12,878 nucleotides of DNA from Bacteroidales bacterium (GCA_012837565.1 DUQY01000188.1:1-12878), one strand, 5' to 3'; counted from the stretch's first letter, positions 1 to 7,384 are shown. The notes: generated from the sequence alone by a model not told the origin. Numbers and translations: made by a program.

Positions 1-116
1 CGTTTTAATTTTGCCTCTTTTTCGGGCTTGTTTTCATGAATAGTATTAGAAGATTGGGAACTAAATTTTGCATCTTAACTCTAGTAACCCTTTCGATTAT
101 AATAAATTTTCTCTCA

Positions 117-221
117 ACTTGTGATAAGTATATCATCTTTGACTTACAAGTAATTCTAAGACCACTTGAGGGTGGGAGTGCTTAGGAGATCTATTTGATT
201 TCCTGCGTACAATACATGCAG
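117..221. other. Cluster of three consecutive hairpins, possible structured RNA
   Basis: Hairpin 1 pairs ACTTGT (117-122) with ACAAGT (146-151) and, inside it, AAGT (126-129) with ACTT (142-145). Hairpin 2 pairs 154-160 with 181-187 (seven pairs, one of them G-T), and after a two-base bulge CACT (163-166) pairs with AGTG (177-180). Hairpin 3 pairs CTGCGT (203-208) with ATGCAG (216-221) around a seven-base loop. The strand of any transcript is unknown. This could be an uncharacterised small RNA or simply chance folding in AT-rich sequence. I match it to no known family. Confidence 0.2.
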
Positions 222-253
222 CAAAAATAAGTACTTTTACTTTGCGAGACCAT

Positions 254-294
254 TAAAAATGTGTATTACACCATAATTTATTATAAAGTGTAAT
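254..294 (-). terminator. Candidate terminator of the rsfS-to-354 operon
   Basis: On the minus strand the arms ATTACAC (294-288) and GTGTAAT (271-265) form a seven-pair stem. Inside it ATAAT (273-277) and ATTAT (280-284) can also pair. A run of five T residues follows at 259-255, about four to five bases beyond the stem. It lies about 60 bases after the stop codon at 354. The stem is AT-rich and the T-run is offset, so this is a weak call. Confidence 0.4.
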
Positions 295-353
295 TGTCTT
301 ATAATCTTCTATGGCAAATCACTTGGTCGGAAAGATTAAAAGTAATAGTTATT

Positions 354-1040
354 CTATATCTCTTTAACAAGTTGATTGAAAATAAGGCTTTCTTTTATTT
401 TTAGATATGGGGTTTGGAATAGGTCTATATTTCTATCTTTAAGGGGGAAATCTTTAGCTGACAATATTGGCACAATTTTAGTGTTATATCCTATTGCATC
501 GTATATGTTACCAACAATTGAGGAAAAGGCTTTTGGATTAACAGGTTGATAAAACATATTGAATTGTTCTAGGCCTACTCTTTTTGGTTGTGCATTATGG
601 AGGAAGGTTTCGTCGTTTGATGAGTAGAGTCCGAGTTTTTGTAGCCAGTAGTTTGTTTGGAGTGACATAGAGAACACATAGGTTATGGTTGGGTTATGTT
701 TTAGTATTTTTCTTATTCTTTCAACTCCTTCTATTGCTTTCTCTTCTGGAATAAGAACATGTTTACCCTTTGGTGGTGAAGTAACATATTCATTACAAAG
801 GTTTGTAAAGTATATTTCTTTAGATTTAACTTTGTTTCTTGATAGGTATAGTATATGTTCGAAAAGTCTGCGTGATTCCACATTACGGCTTCTCTCGCCA
901 TGGTCTTGTGGCATTGGTTTGAAATAGTAGTCTGCAAACATAACATATTCTGGTACTTCTTCATTCCAGACAAGGTTTGAGTCTTCTCCAATTACTAATA
1001 TCTTTGCTTCGTATTCCGATTTAAGGTCTTTTGATTTCAT
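354..1040 (-). CDS. Unrecognised 228-residue protein, possible distant uracil-DNA-glycosylase-like fold
   Basis: I do not recognise this protein with confidence. It is soluble, with no signal peptide or membrane segment. Near the N-terminus it has a hydrophobic strand followed by ILVIGEDSN (residues 14-22), then FADYYF, then EIYFTNLCNEYV around residue 75-86, and later a segment with YQPVNPKAF. The order of a GED-type loop after a first strand, a TNL motif after a second, and a Pro-rich loop near the C-terminus loosely resembles the uracil-DNA glycosylase superfamily. The usual HPS-type catalytic motif is not visible, so an enzymatic role is only a guess. It is the last gene of the minus-strand run, starting 21 bases after mtgA stops, with an A-rich leader and no Shine-Dalgarno. 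Length, intact frame and tight spacing support a real gene. Confidence 0.75.
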   Translation of the reverse strand: MKSKDLKSEYEAKILVIGEDSNLVWNEEVPEYVMFADYYFKPMPQDHGERSRNVESRRLFEHILYLSRNKVKSKEIYFTNLCNEYVTSPPKGKHVLIPEEKAIEGVERIRKILKHNPTITYVFSMSLQTNYWLQKLGLYSSNDETFLHNAQPKRVGLEQFNMFYQPVNPKAFSSIVGNIYDAIGYNTKIVPILSAKDFPLKDRNIDLFQTPYLKIKESLIFNQLVKEI

Positions 1041-1061
1041 TTGTTTTTCTATTAGGTTTTA

Positions 1062-1808
1062 TTAGTCTTTTAGTCTTATTCTGCCGTGTTTGTCCATTAG
1101 AGACATTACTCTGTTTGCTCTTTGGTTTAACCACTTTGTTGGCTTTCCTGCATTGCGTTTGAGTGGGGAAGGAAGGACAGATGATAGTAGGGCAGCTTCT
1201 TTTTTTGTTAGGTTCTTGGCACTTTTGTGGAAGAAGGTTTGTGAGGCTGCTTCTACTCCGTAGATGCCGTCTCCAAATTCTATTACGTTGAGGTAAACTT
1301 CCATTATTCTTTCTTTGCTCCAAAAGGCTTCTATAACTACGGTATAATAGGTTTCAAGTCCTTTTCTTACCCAGTTTCTGCCGTTCCAAAGAAATACATT
1401 CTTTGCTGTTTGTTGTGTGATTGTGCTTGCTCCTCGTATTTTCTTCCCTTGCTTATTATGCTCTATTGCTCTTTCTATGGCTTTTTTGTCAAATCCATTA
1501 TGTTTTGTGAAAAGATTGTCCTCTGAGGCTATTACTGCCTTAATCATATTGGGTGATATTTCATCAATACTTACCCAGTCTTTTTTTAGTCTAACATCTC
1601 TTTCAGAAGATAATGATTGTTCGACTGTCCTTTGTAGCATTAGGATTGTGAAGGGTGGGTTGATGAATTTATAGGCAAAGCTTAGGACTATTGAGAAGGC
1701 GAAACAGCTTAGTCCTGTTACCCATATTATCTTCCATAGTTTCTTTCCGAAATTTCTTTTCTTAGATTTTTTCTTTTTTGGCTTTGCTGCCTTATTGCTT
1801 GTTACCAT
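1062..1808 (-). CDS. mtgA: Monofunctional biosynthetic peptidoglycan glycosyltransferase
   Basis: This enzyme polymerises lipid II into glycan strands at the outer face of the inner membrane and lacks a transpeptidase domain. The protein of 248 residues has a very basic cytoplasmic tail (residues 1-24), one transmembrane anchor (about 25-47), and a GT51 domain. Family motifs are in order: SEDNLFTKHNGFD (95-107, catalytic Glu96), GASTITQQ (126-133), RKGLE (148-152) and KERIMEVYLN (165-174, with Glu170 the likely second acidic residue). Length fits the MtgA family rather than a bifunctional class A penicillin-binding protein, since the chain ends soon after the glycosyltransferase domain. It starts 17 bases after the pseudouridine synthase gene stops, within the envelope-related operon. 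Confidence 0.95.
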   Translation of the reverse strand: MVTSNKAAKPKKKKSKKRNFGKKLWKIIWVTGLSCFAFSIVLSFAYKFINPPFTILMLQRTVEQSLSSERDVRLKKDWVSIDEISPNMIKAVIASEDNLFTKHNGFDKKAIERAIEHNKQGKKIRGASTITQQTAKNVFLWNGRNWVRKGLETYYTVVIEAFWSKERIMEVYLNVIEFGDGIYGVEAASQTFFHKSAKNLTKKEAALLSSVLPSPLKRNAGKPTKWLNQRANRVMSLMDKHGRIRLKD

Positions 1809-1825
1809 ATTATATATGTATAATC

Positions 1826-2515
1826 TTATTTTGCATTTTTCTCAAACCATTTCCAGAAATCATTCTGGGGAACGGGTGCTACGAAGGTCATTTTCTCTTT
1901 TAGGGTAGGATGTTCTATTGTTATTTCTCTTGCGTGAAGGGATATGGATTTGGTCTTGCTTGTTGCCTTATACCCATATTTCAAGTCGCCTTTTATTATG
2001 CAGCCTATATTTGATAACTGAACTCTAATCTGATGGTGCCTTCCTGTTATTAGCTCAACTTCTAATAGACTATAGGTTTCGTTCTTTGAAAGTACCTTGT
2101 ATTTTAGCTCTGCTTTTGAACCCTTTTCTATGTCTTTTGTTACGAAAGATTTGTTTTGTTTCTCGTTTTTTATCAAGTAATTAATTAGGTAATCTTCTTC
2201 TTTGGGTGGAGTTCCAGCAACAATTGCCCAATACTTCTTTGTAACAAGTTTGTCGTGGATTTGTTTATTTAGTCTAACGAGTGCTTTTTCTGTTTTGGTA
2301 AAGACAATAACTCCACTTACAGGGCGGTCTAACCTGTGAGCTACTCCGCAGTATATCTCCCCTGGTTTATTATATCTTACTCTAAGATAATCCTTAATAA
2401 AATCAACTAAGCTCTCATCTCCTGTTATGTCGCCATGAACAATTTGAGAGTTTCTCTTATTTATTACCAATAAGTGATTGTCTTCGAATATGATTTGATT
2501 GGTAAAATTGCTCAT
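1826..2515 (-). CDS. RluA-family pseudouridine synthase
   Basis: It isomerises specific uridines in ribosomal or transfer RNA to pseudouridine. The 229 residues cover only the catalytic domain: there is no N-terminal S4 RNA-binding domain of the kind RluC and RluD carry. The signature HRLDRPVSG (60-68) contains the catalytic Asp63, and GRHHQIR (158-164) is the conserved motif near the C-terminal end of the fold. Which nucleotide it modifies cannot be told from sequence, so I give no symbol. Its ATG directly follows the stop codon of the phosphatidylserine decarboxylase gene (TAAATG, zero spacing), which implies translational coupling. No Shine-Dalgarno is needed or seen. Confidence 0.93.
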   Translation of the reverse strand: MSNFTNQIIFEDNHLLVINKRNSQIVHGDITGDESLVDFIKDYLRVRYNKPGEIYCGVAHRLDRPVSGVIVFTKTEKALVRLNKQIHDKLVTKKYWAIVAGTPPKEEDYLINYLIKNEKQNKSFVTKDIEKGSKAELKYKVLSKNETYSLLEVELITGRHHQIRVQLSNIGCIIKGDLKYGYKATSKTKSISLHAREITIEHPTLKEKMTFVAPVPQNDFWKWFEKNAK

Positions 2516-3172
2516 TTATAGGGTTGCTAGAACTGACAAGCCTCCTTTAACTTTGTCTTCAATTTCAACATGAACATTTGCATCAAGTGGAATGAAAACA
2601 TCTACTCTTGAGCCAAATTTAATAAATCCTAGTTCGTCACCTTGTGTAACCTCTTGTCCTTCTTTTGCATAACAAACTATTCTCCTTGCTAATGCTCCTG
2701 CAATTTGACGAACAATTATCTTAGTCCCTTTATCTGTTTCTATGCAGATGGTCGTTCTTTCGTTAAGAGTTGAGGACTTTGGATGCTTAGCAATTAAGTA
2801 TTTACCATTATGATAATTGGTATAGATAACTTTGCCTGAAATAGGGTAACGGTTAACATGCACATTGTTTGGTGACATAAAGGTTGATATTTGAATGCAT
2901 TCTGTCTTAAGAAATTCTGGTTCAATTATTCTTTCAACCACTACAACTGTACCGTCTGCCGAACTAATTATCTGGTCAGGGTTATGCACTAGCTCACGTG
3001 CGGGTATCCTAAAAAACCTTATAATAATTAGTGCAAGAACGATTATCCCTGCTGATAGGAAATACCAATACCAATTCCAATCATTTATCAAGTAATTCAT
3101 TAGACTTATAAGAACAATAACTATAACAGTTGTTGCTGCAATGATTCTGTAACCTTCTTTGTGTATATACAT
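2516..3172 (-). CDS. psd: Phosphatidylserine decarboxylase, short type
   Basis: It converts phosphatidylserine to phosphatidylethanolamine at the inner membrane. It is made as a proenzyme that cleaves itself to create a pyruvoyl group. The 218-residue length fits the short archaeal-type form found in many Bacteroidota, not the roughly 300-residue proteobacterial form. Two hydrophobic segments (about 9-28 and 35-53) anchor the N-terminus. Conserved stretches are SSADGTV (70-76), STFMSPNNVHVNRYPISG (96-113), NERT (137-140) and KFGSRVDVFIP (185-195); self-cleavage is expected between Gly187 and Ser188. It begins 7 bases after cdsA, whose CDP-diacylglycerol product feeds phosphatidylserine synthesis, so two steps of the pathway sit side by side. 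A phosphatidylserine synthase gene is not in the window. Confidence 0.93.
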   Translation of the reverse strand: MYIHKEGYRIIAATTVIVIVLISLMNYLINDWNWYWYFLSAGIIVLALIIIRFFRIPARELVHNPDQIISSADGTVVVVERIIEPEFLKTECIQISTFMSPNNVHVNRYPISGKVIYTNYHNGKYLIAKHPKSSTLNERTTICIETDKGTKIIVRQIAGALARRIVCYAKEGQEVTQGDELGFIKFGSRVDVFIPLDANVHVEIEDKVKGGLSVLATL

Positions 3173-3179
3173 TTCTAAA

Positions 3180-4004
3180 TTAATTTAATCGTAAAAATAA
3201 GTAAGTAAAAATAAAAGGGATTATAAAGAATATAATATCAAATCTATCTAAAAACCCACCATGTCCTGGCAATATGTTTCCACTATCTTTAACTCCCATT
3301 TGCCTTTTAAACATTGACTCAACTAAGTCTCCATAGGTTCCGATAATAGAAACTAAGGCTCCAATTATCATAAAGTCGAAGAAGAATAATGGAGTTTTTG
3401 TGAGTTTAAATAGAATAATGGAAGCTATTTGAACAAAAACAAAGCCACCAAAGAATCCTTCCCAGCTTTTCTTAGGAGATATTCTTTCAAATAATCTATT
3501 CTTGCCAAACTTAACTCCAACCAAATAAGCGAATGTATCGTTACACCATGCAAGTATAAAGACACTAAGAAGTAGGATTGGAATAAATGTGTTAGTGCTA
3601 AGTGTAGGGTTAACAATAAAGTTAGTTAGCCCCATTGGAACCACTATATAAACTATTCCTAATATGGTGTATGCTATATTGGTAAAGGGATTTTCTTTCT
3701 TATTATATAGTTCAATAATGAAGATAAGAAATACTAATAATAATGATAAGGCTATGGTATATTTATTATCAATTTCGAATGCTTTAAGTGCAAAGCTTAG
3801 ATATGTTGTAATTGCTAACGTAAAGCCTAAGATGTTTTGAGCAAATATATCTTTTATCTTTGAGTTTTTATAGAATTCGTATAGGGATATAAGTGCAACT
3901 AATCCAAAAAAAACTGATAAGACAATAGGATTAAACATAGTTGCAGAAACAATAGCAATTACATAAACAGCTCCAGTTATTGTTCTTTGAGTAAAGTTAT
4001 TCAT
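3180..4004 (-). CDS. cdsA: Phosphatidate cytidylyltransferase (CDP-diacylglycerol synthase)
   Basis: It makes CDP-diacylglycerol from phosphatidic acid and CTP, the branch point for phospholipid synthesis, in the inner membrane. The protein is almost entirely hydrophobic, with roughly seven to eight membrane segments over 274 residues. The C-terminal family signature is complete at about residues 230-256: SMFKR, then KD, then LPGHGGFLDRFD. Earlier conserved stretches are WCNDTFAYLVG (about 153-163) and SPKKSWEG (about 176-183). I chose the ATG at 4004, eight bases after the LUD gene stops. An in-frame TTG two codons earlier (4010) could also serve but is less likely. It lies directly upstream of psd in the same operon. 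Confidence 0.95.
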   Translation of the reverse strand: MNNFTQRTITGAVYVIAIVSATMFNPIVLSVFFGLVALISLYEFYKNSKIKDIFAQNILGFTLAITTYLSFALKAFEIDNKYTIALSLLLVFLIFIIELYNKKENPFTNIAYTILGIVYIVVPMGLTNFIVNPTLSTNTFIPILLLSVFILAWCNDTFAYLVGVKFGKNRLFERISPKKSWEGFFGGFVFVQIASIILFKLTKTPLFFFDFMIIGALVSIIGTYGDLVESMFKRQMGVKDSGNILPGHGGFLDRFDIIFFIIPFIFTYLFLRLN

Positions 4005-4012
4005 AGGCAATT

Positions 4013-4618
4013 CTAATTAGTTTGAATTATGTTTTCGACGGTGAAAAGATATAATTCCTTTATTTCTTCTTTTAGTAGATAGTTAGGGTTTAGGGTAGTT
4101 ATGAATTTAGGCATATCTTCAGTTAATTGATTAAGACTAGTTTTTAGGTCTGTTACAATTTGCGAAGTGAAAGTAATAACAATTAATATATCTGGTAGCT
4201 TTCCAAATTCATTATCAACTTGGTTTGAAGTAACGGTGATTAAGCTATTCCTTGCACAAGCGCTATGACAAAGTGATATTCCAACCTCTGCCTTCTCTTC
4301 CTCCATTTGATTGGTGTGAATGCCATTTGCTTGTAAGTAATCTTTTAGGGCATTGCCATAGGAGAGGATTTTATTAGACCAGTTCCTATATTCAATTAAG
4401 GAGTTTAGTTTATTAATCATATCTTCTTCATCCTTGCAATAGACGAACTTCCCTCCATTTCCAACAATTGATTCAGCAAATACCATCACTGGGTCGTCAT
4501 TTATTGGAGCATAGATATTTGAGTCCATATCTAAATTTGAATATGGTATATCAGCCTTGTCAAGCAATGAATTACGGATAAGCTTTAAAACTTTCCCTTT
4601 TTCAGAATTTCCTTTCAC
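4013..4618 (-). CDS. LUD-domain protein (LutC/YkgG-like)
   Basis: This 201-residue protein belongs to the LUD family, named for lactate utilisation proteins LutB and LutC. The recognisable part is residues 113-130, GISLCHSACARNSLITVT, followed by LPDILIVITFTSQIV. It matches the loop and strand that family members usually show as an A-x-T-G-T/S motif before a hydrophobic strand. Here ARNSL replaces the usual ARTGS-type sequence, so the conserved loop is changed. A partner lutA or lutB is absent, so a role in lactate oxidation is not supported; a stand-alone copy between ftsH and cdsA is a recurring Bacteroidota arrangement of unknown function. The start is a GTG, six bases after the ftsH stop codon; the next ATG would remove 30 residues. 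Confidence 0.8.
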   Translation of the reverse strand: MKGNSEKGKVLKLIRNSLLDKADIPYSNLDMDSNIYAPINDDPVMVFAESIVGNGGKFVYCKDEEDMINKLNSLIEYRNWSNKILSYGNALKDYLQANGIHTNQMEEEKAEVGISLCHSACARNSLITVTSNQVDNEFGKLPDILIVITFTSQIVTDLKTSLNQLTEDMPKFITTLNPNYLLKEEIKELYLFTVENIIQTN

Positions 4619-4624
4619 AAGTAT

Positions 4625-6736
4625 CTATTCACTAATTATTTCAGACTTTTCTTGGCCTTCTTCGATTAATTCCTTTTCGTCCTTTATCTCTTCTTGCAAT
4701 TCTTCTTTTTCGTCATCAAATGGACGCTTACCAAAGATTCTTTCTAAGTCTTCTCTAAATATTACTTCTTTTTCAAGTAAGAGCAAAGCAAGTGTATCAA
4801 GCTTTTCTCTGTTTTCACTTAGGATTTCTTTAGCCTTTAAGTATGCCTCTTCAATCATTTTATGAATTTCGGTATCTATTCTTTCTGCAGTTTTTTCTGA
4901 GAAAGGCTTTGTGAAACCATATTCTGATTGTCCTGAGGAATCATAATAGCTAAGATTTCCTATTGAATCGTTAAGTCCATAGTATGCTACCATTGAATAT
5001 GCCATCTTAGTGGTTCTTTCAAGATCGTTTAAGGCACCAGTTGAAATTTCTCCAAATACAATTTCTTCAGATGCTCGTCCTCCAAGCAGAGAAATCATTT
5101 GATGAAGCATTTGTGTTTTGGTTGTTATCTGTCTTTCCTCAGGTAAATACCAAGCTGCACCAAGGGCTTGACCTCTTGGAACAATTGTAACTTTAACTAG
5201 TGGGTGTGCATGTTCAAGCATCCAACTTACTGAGGCATGTCCTGCTTCGTGGTATGCAATTGTTTTCTTTTCGTTAGGTGCAATTACTTTGTTCTTCTTT
5301 TCTAATCCCCCAACAATTCTATCAACTGCATCAAGGAAGTCTTGTTTGCCTATTAGTTTCTTATTATGTCTTGCTGCAATAAGTGCTGATTCATTACAAA
5401 CATTAGCAATATCTGCTCCTGAGAACCCAGGTGTTTGTCTTGCAAGAAAGTCTAAATCAACTTCTTTCTTATCATATTTAAGGTTCTTTGTGTGTACCTT
5501 GAATATTGCTTTTCTTTCAATTAAGTCAGGTAAATCAACATAGATTTGACGGTCAAATCGACCAGCACGCAATAATGCTTTATCTAAAACATCAGCACGG
5601 TTGGTTGCTGCAAGAATAATAACTCCTGCATTTGTTCCAAATCCATCCATTTCTGTAAGTAGTTGGTTAAGGGTGTTCTCTCTTTCATCATTTGAACCTG
5701 ATGCTAAGTTTTTCCCTCTTGCTCTACCAATTGCATCAATCTCATCAATAAAGATTATACAAGGTGCTTTTTCTTTTGCTGTCTTAAATAAATCCCTAAC
5801 TCTTGAAGCTCCAACACCAACAAACATTTCAACAAAGTCAGATCCTGAAATTGAGAAGAAAGGTACTTTTGCCTCTCCTGCAACTGCTTTTGCTAATAAT
5901 GTCTTTCCTGTGCCTGGAAGTCCAACAAGTAATGCTCCTTTTGGAATCTTTCCTCCCAAATCGGTATATTTCTTAGAGTTTTTAAGGAAGTCAACAATCT
6001 CCATTACTTCAATTTTGGCTCCTTCTAATCCCGCAACATCTGCAAAGGTAACTTTAACATCGGTATCTCTGTCGTAGAGTTTAGCTTTGGATTTTCCAAC
6101 ATTGAAAACTCCTCCCATTCCTCCGCCTCCGCCACCTGAGCTTCCGCCTCTCATCATTCTAAAGAAGACTATCCAAATAATAATTAGAATTGCAAAAGGA
6201 AGAATAAAAGATAGGCTATCGCCCCAGAAGTTTTTCCTTGTTTCGTTTGTCAAAGTTATCCTACTAGAACTTATTATCTCGTTCTTGCGAAACTCACTTT
6301 CTATTCCAATTGTATCTTTTGCTATCCATTGGTTCTCCACATCTTTTAGCTGATCTCTGAAATATTGGAAGTCACCAAACTTATATACATAGAATGCGTT
6401 TTTTGGTGTAGGTTGGGTTCCGAAAAGTCCTGACTTAGGTTTCAAATCATTATATGTAGTATCTGACTCTAAGGCCTTTGCTTCTATATATATTTCTGCA
6501 AACTCTTTGTTTATTACTGAGATTTTTGTGTAATCCTTTTTTAATAGGACCTGTTGTAACTTATCCCATCCAATTTCTTTATTGATTTTATTATCTCCAT
6601 TATCGGTAAAAAACAAAATGCCGATAAAAATAAATATTGCAATGTATATCCAATATATATTAAATGTAAACTTTGGCTTTTTACCTAAAGGGTTCTTGAA
6701 GCTGGGTTTTTTATCTTTTGAATTATTTGTATTCAT
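4625..6736 (-). CDS. ftsH: ATP-dependent zinc metalloprotease FtsH
   Basis: A membrane-anchored AAA+ protease that extracts and degrades damaged membrane proteins and some short-lived cytosolic regulators. The 703 residues show a first membrane segment (about 28-44), a periplasmic domain (about 48-170), a second segment (about 176-193), and a glycine-rich linker (197-209, with six consecutive glycines). The AAA domain follows: Walker A GLPGTGKT (272-279), pore loop FVGVGA (305-310), Walker B IIFIDEID (327-334) and a second region of homology with ALLRAGRFDR (387-396). The protease domain has zinc motif HEAGH (496-500) and a probable third zinc ligand Asp571. Walker A has Leu273 where Pro is usual. 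An acidic tail ends the protein. It starts 16 bases after rsfS. Confidence 0.97.
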   Translation of the reverse strand: MNTNNSKDKKPSFKNPLGKKPKFTFNIYWIYIAIFIFIGILFFTDNGDNKINKEIGWDKLQQVLLKKDYTKISVINKEFAEIYIEAKALESDTTYNDLKPKSGLFGTQPTPKNAFYVYKFGDFQYFRDQLKDVENQWIAKDTIGIESEFRKNEIISSSRITLTNETRKNFWGDSLSFILPFAILIIIWIVFFRMMRGGSSGGGGGGMGGVFNVGKSKAKLYDRDTDVKVTFADVAGLEGAKIEVMEIVDFLKNSKKYTDLGGKIPKGALLVGLPGTGKTLLAKAVAGEAKVPFFSISGSDFVEMFVGVGASRVRDLFKTAKEKAPCIIFIDEIDAIGRARGKNLASGSNDERENTLNQLLTEMDGFGTNAGVIILAATNRADVLDKALLRAGRFDRQIYVDLPDLIERKAIFKVHTKNLKYDKKEVDLDFLARQTPGFSGADIANVCNESALIAARHNKKLIGKQDFLDAVDRIVGGLEKKNKVIAPNEKKTIAYHEAGHASVSWMLEHAHPLVKVTIVPRGQALGAAWYLPEERQITTKTQMLHQMISLLGGRASEEIVFGEISTGALNDLERTTKMAYSMVAYYGLNDSIGNLSYYDSSGQSEYGFTKPFSEKTAERIDTEIHKMIEEAYLKAKEILSENREKLDTLALLLLEKEVIFREDLERIFGKRPFDDEKEELQEEIKDEKELIEEGQEKSEIISE

Positions 6737-6752
6737 AAACTTCTCTAATATA

Positions 6753-7133
6753 TTATTCTATATTCTCCAAATGCTTTTGAGGAGCATCTTTCCACATTTG
6801 TTCTATTTTGTAGAAATCTCTTGTCTCTTCAAGCATAACGTGAACTATCACATCGAAATAATCTAGTAAAACCCATTGACAATTTTGAAGACCTTCAACT
6901 TTCTTTGGGTTTATTCCTGTTGATTTTTTTATCTCAAGATCTACAGCTTCTGATATTGTGTCCACATGTGAAGGAGAGTTTCCTGTACAGATAACATAAT
7001 AATCAAATAACGAACCCTCGACATTCCTTAAATCTATTGTCGTTATATCTTTTGCTTTCTTGTCTTGCATCCCTTTGATTGCTATCTCAACCATTATTTG
7101 GGATAATTTATTTTCTATTTTCTTTACTACCAT
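6753..7133 (-). CDS. rsfS: Ribosome silencing factor RsfS
   Basis: RsfS binds ribosomal protein uL14 on the large subunit and blocks joining with the small subunit, which spares resources in starvation or stationary phase. The 126-residue length is normal for the family. Recognisable features are FDYYVICTGNSPSHV (about 43-57), the segment EGLQNCQWVLLDYFDVIVHVM (about 80-101, described here as one conserved block), and the C-terminal ETRDFYKIEQMWKDAP. It is the first gene of the minus-strand operon and is divergent from birA. The ATG at 7133 lies about 20 bases from a good -7 promoter element at 7154-7161, implying a short 5' untranslated region. There is no Shine-Dalgarno. Confidence 0.95.
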   Translation of the reverse strand: MVVKKIENKLSQIMVEIAIKGMQDKKAKDITTIDLRNVEGSLFDYYVICTGNSPSHVDTISEAVDLEIKKSTGINPKKVEGLQNCQWVLLDYFDVIVHVMLEETRDFYKIEQMWKDAPQKHLENIE

Positions 7134-7153
7134 TAAGTGATTTATTTAACTTG

Positions 7154-7161
7154 CAAATATA
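7154..7161 (-). promoter_or_regulatory. Promoter -7 element for rsfS operon
   Basis: The minus strand reads TATATTTG, a full match to the Bacteroidota -7 consensus TAnnTTTG. Transcription would begin near 7147, giving a leader of about 14 bases before rsfS. A matching -33 TTTG at the usual 19-21 base spacing is not seen, and that area instead holds one arm of an inverted repeat (7174-7180). It could therefore be an activator-dependent or regulated promoter. Confidence 0.45.
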
Positions 7162-7173
7162 TAAAATAATAAC

Positions 7174-7208
7174 CAACGAAATGAATTTAACCGTATTTTT
7201 ATTCGTTG
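7174..7208. promoter_or_regulatory. Inverted repeat, candidate operator between rsfS and birA
   Basis: CAACGAA (7174-7180) is repeated in perfect inverted orientation as TTCGTTG (7202-7208), with 21 bases between the arms. The left arm falls where the -33 region of the rsfS promoter should be. This fits a binding site for a dimeric regulator spanning two helical turns, or a chance repeat; no regulator gene is nearby to link to it. Confidence 0.3.
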
Positions 7209-7229
7209 CACTACTATAAAACATTTTAT

Positions 7230-7241
7230 TTTTCATGAAAA
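7230..7241. promoter_or_regulatory. Perfect 12-base palindrome TTTTCATGAAAA
   Basis: A perfect palindrome near the middle of the 279-base rsfS-birA divergent region. Its size and symmetry suit a small dimeric transcription factor. It could act on either promoter. AT-rich palindromes also arise by chance, so confidence is low. Confidence 0.25.
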
Positions 7242-7349
7242 TATAGGTCTAATCCAAATCTTTGTTTCAGCTTTCTAACTCTGCGTTTTAAAAATTTATT
7301 ATGGTGATTCAGCAAATTCTTTCTTCACTTTATTAAAATTCTTATTTGA

Positions 7350-7384
7350 TTTGGACTTAAAACCATAAAATGTATTTATATTTG
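7350..7384 (+). promoter_or_regulatory. Promoter for birA
   Basis: The -7 element TATATTTG (7377-7384) matches TAnnTTTG exactly. TTTG at 7350-7353 is a candidate -33 element, with a spacing of 23 bases, slightly longer than the typical 19-21. The start of transcription would be near 7391, about 22 bases before the birA ATG. Confidence 0.55.

Larger units (their letters stand above)
1..353. other. Intergenic stretch without a recognisable gene; several hairpin-forming repeats
   Basis: No credible coding region is visible. On the plus strand two frames are open from base 1 but stop by base 39 and base 43, so at most a 12-13 residue tail of an upstream gene could be present, and I cannot identify it. 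From about 117 to 294 there is a series of inverted repeats: 117-122 with 146-151, 154-160 with 181-187 (one G-T pair), 203-208 with 216-221, and 265-271 with 288-294. Only the last looks like a terminator for the minus-strand operon that ends at 354. The others could belong to a small RNA or a 3' untranslated region, but I recognise no RNA family. Confidence 0.6.

Noticed and set aside
1..43. Two plus-strand frames open at the window edge (stops by 39 and 43)
   Set aside because: Only 12-13 codons are visible in each and neither shows a recognisable C-terminus, so a partial gene cannot be claimed.
1021..1323. 100-codon minus-strand open frame overlapping mtgA
   Set aside because: Out of frame with mtgA, which carries complete glycosyltransferase motifs over the same bases; composition is Lys/Asn/Arg-rich and non-protein-like.
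4004..4010. TTG start for cdsA two codons upstream of the ATG
   Set aside because: The ATG at 4004 is a stronger start and keeps a normal eight-base gap after the preceding stop codon.
5601..6077. 158-codon plus-strand open frame inside ftsH
   Set aside because: It lies antisense to the conserved AAA domain, has a serine/proline-rich composition typical of a reverse-complement shadow, and matches no family I know.
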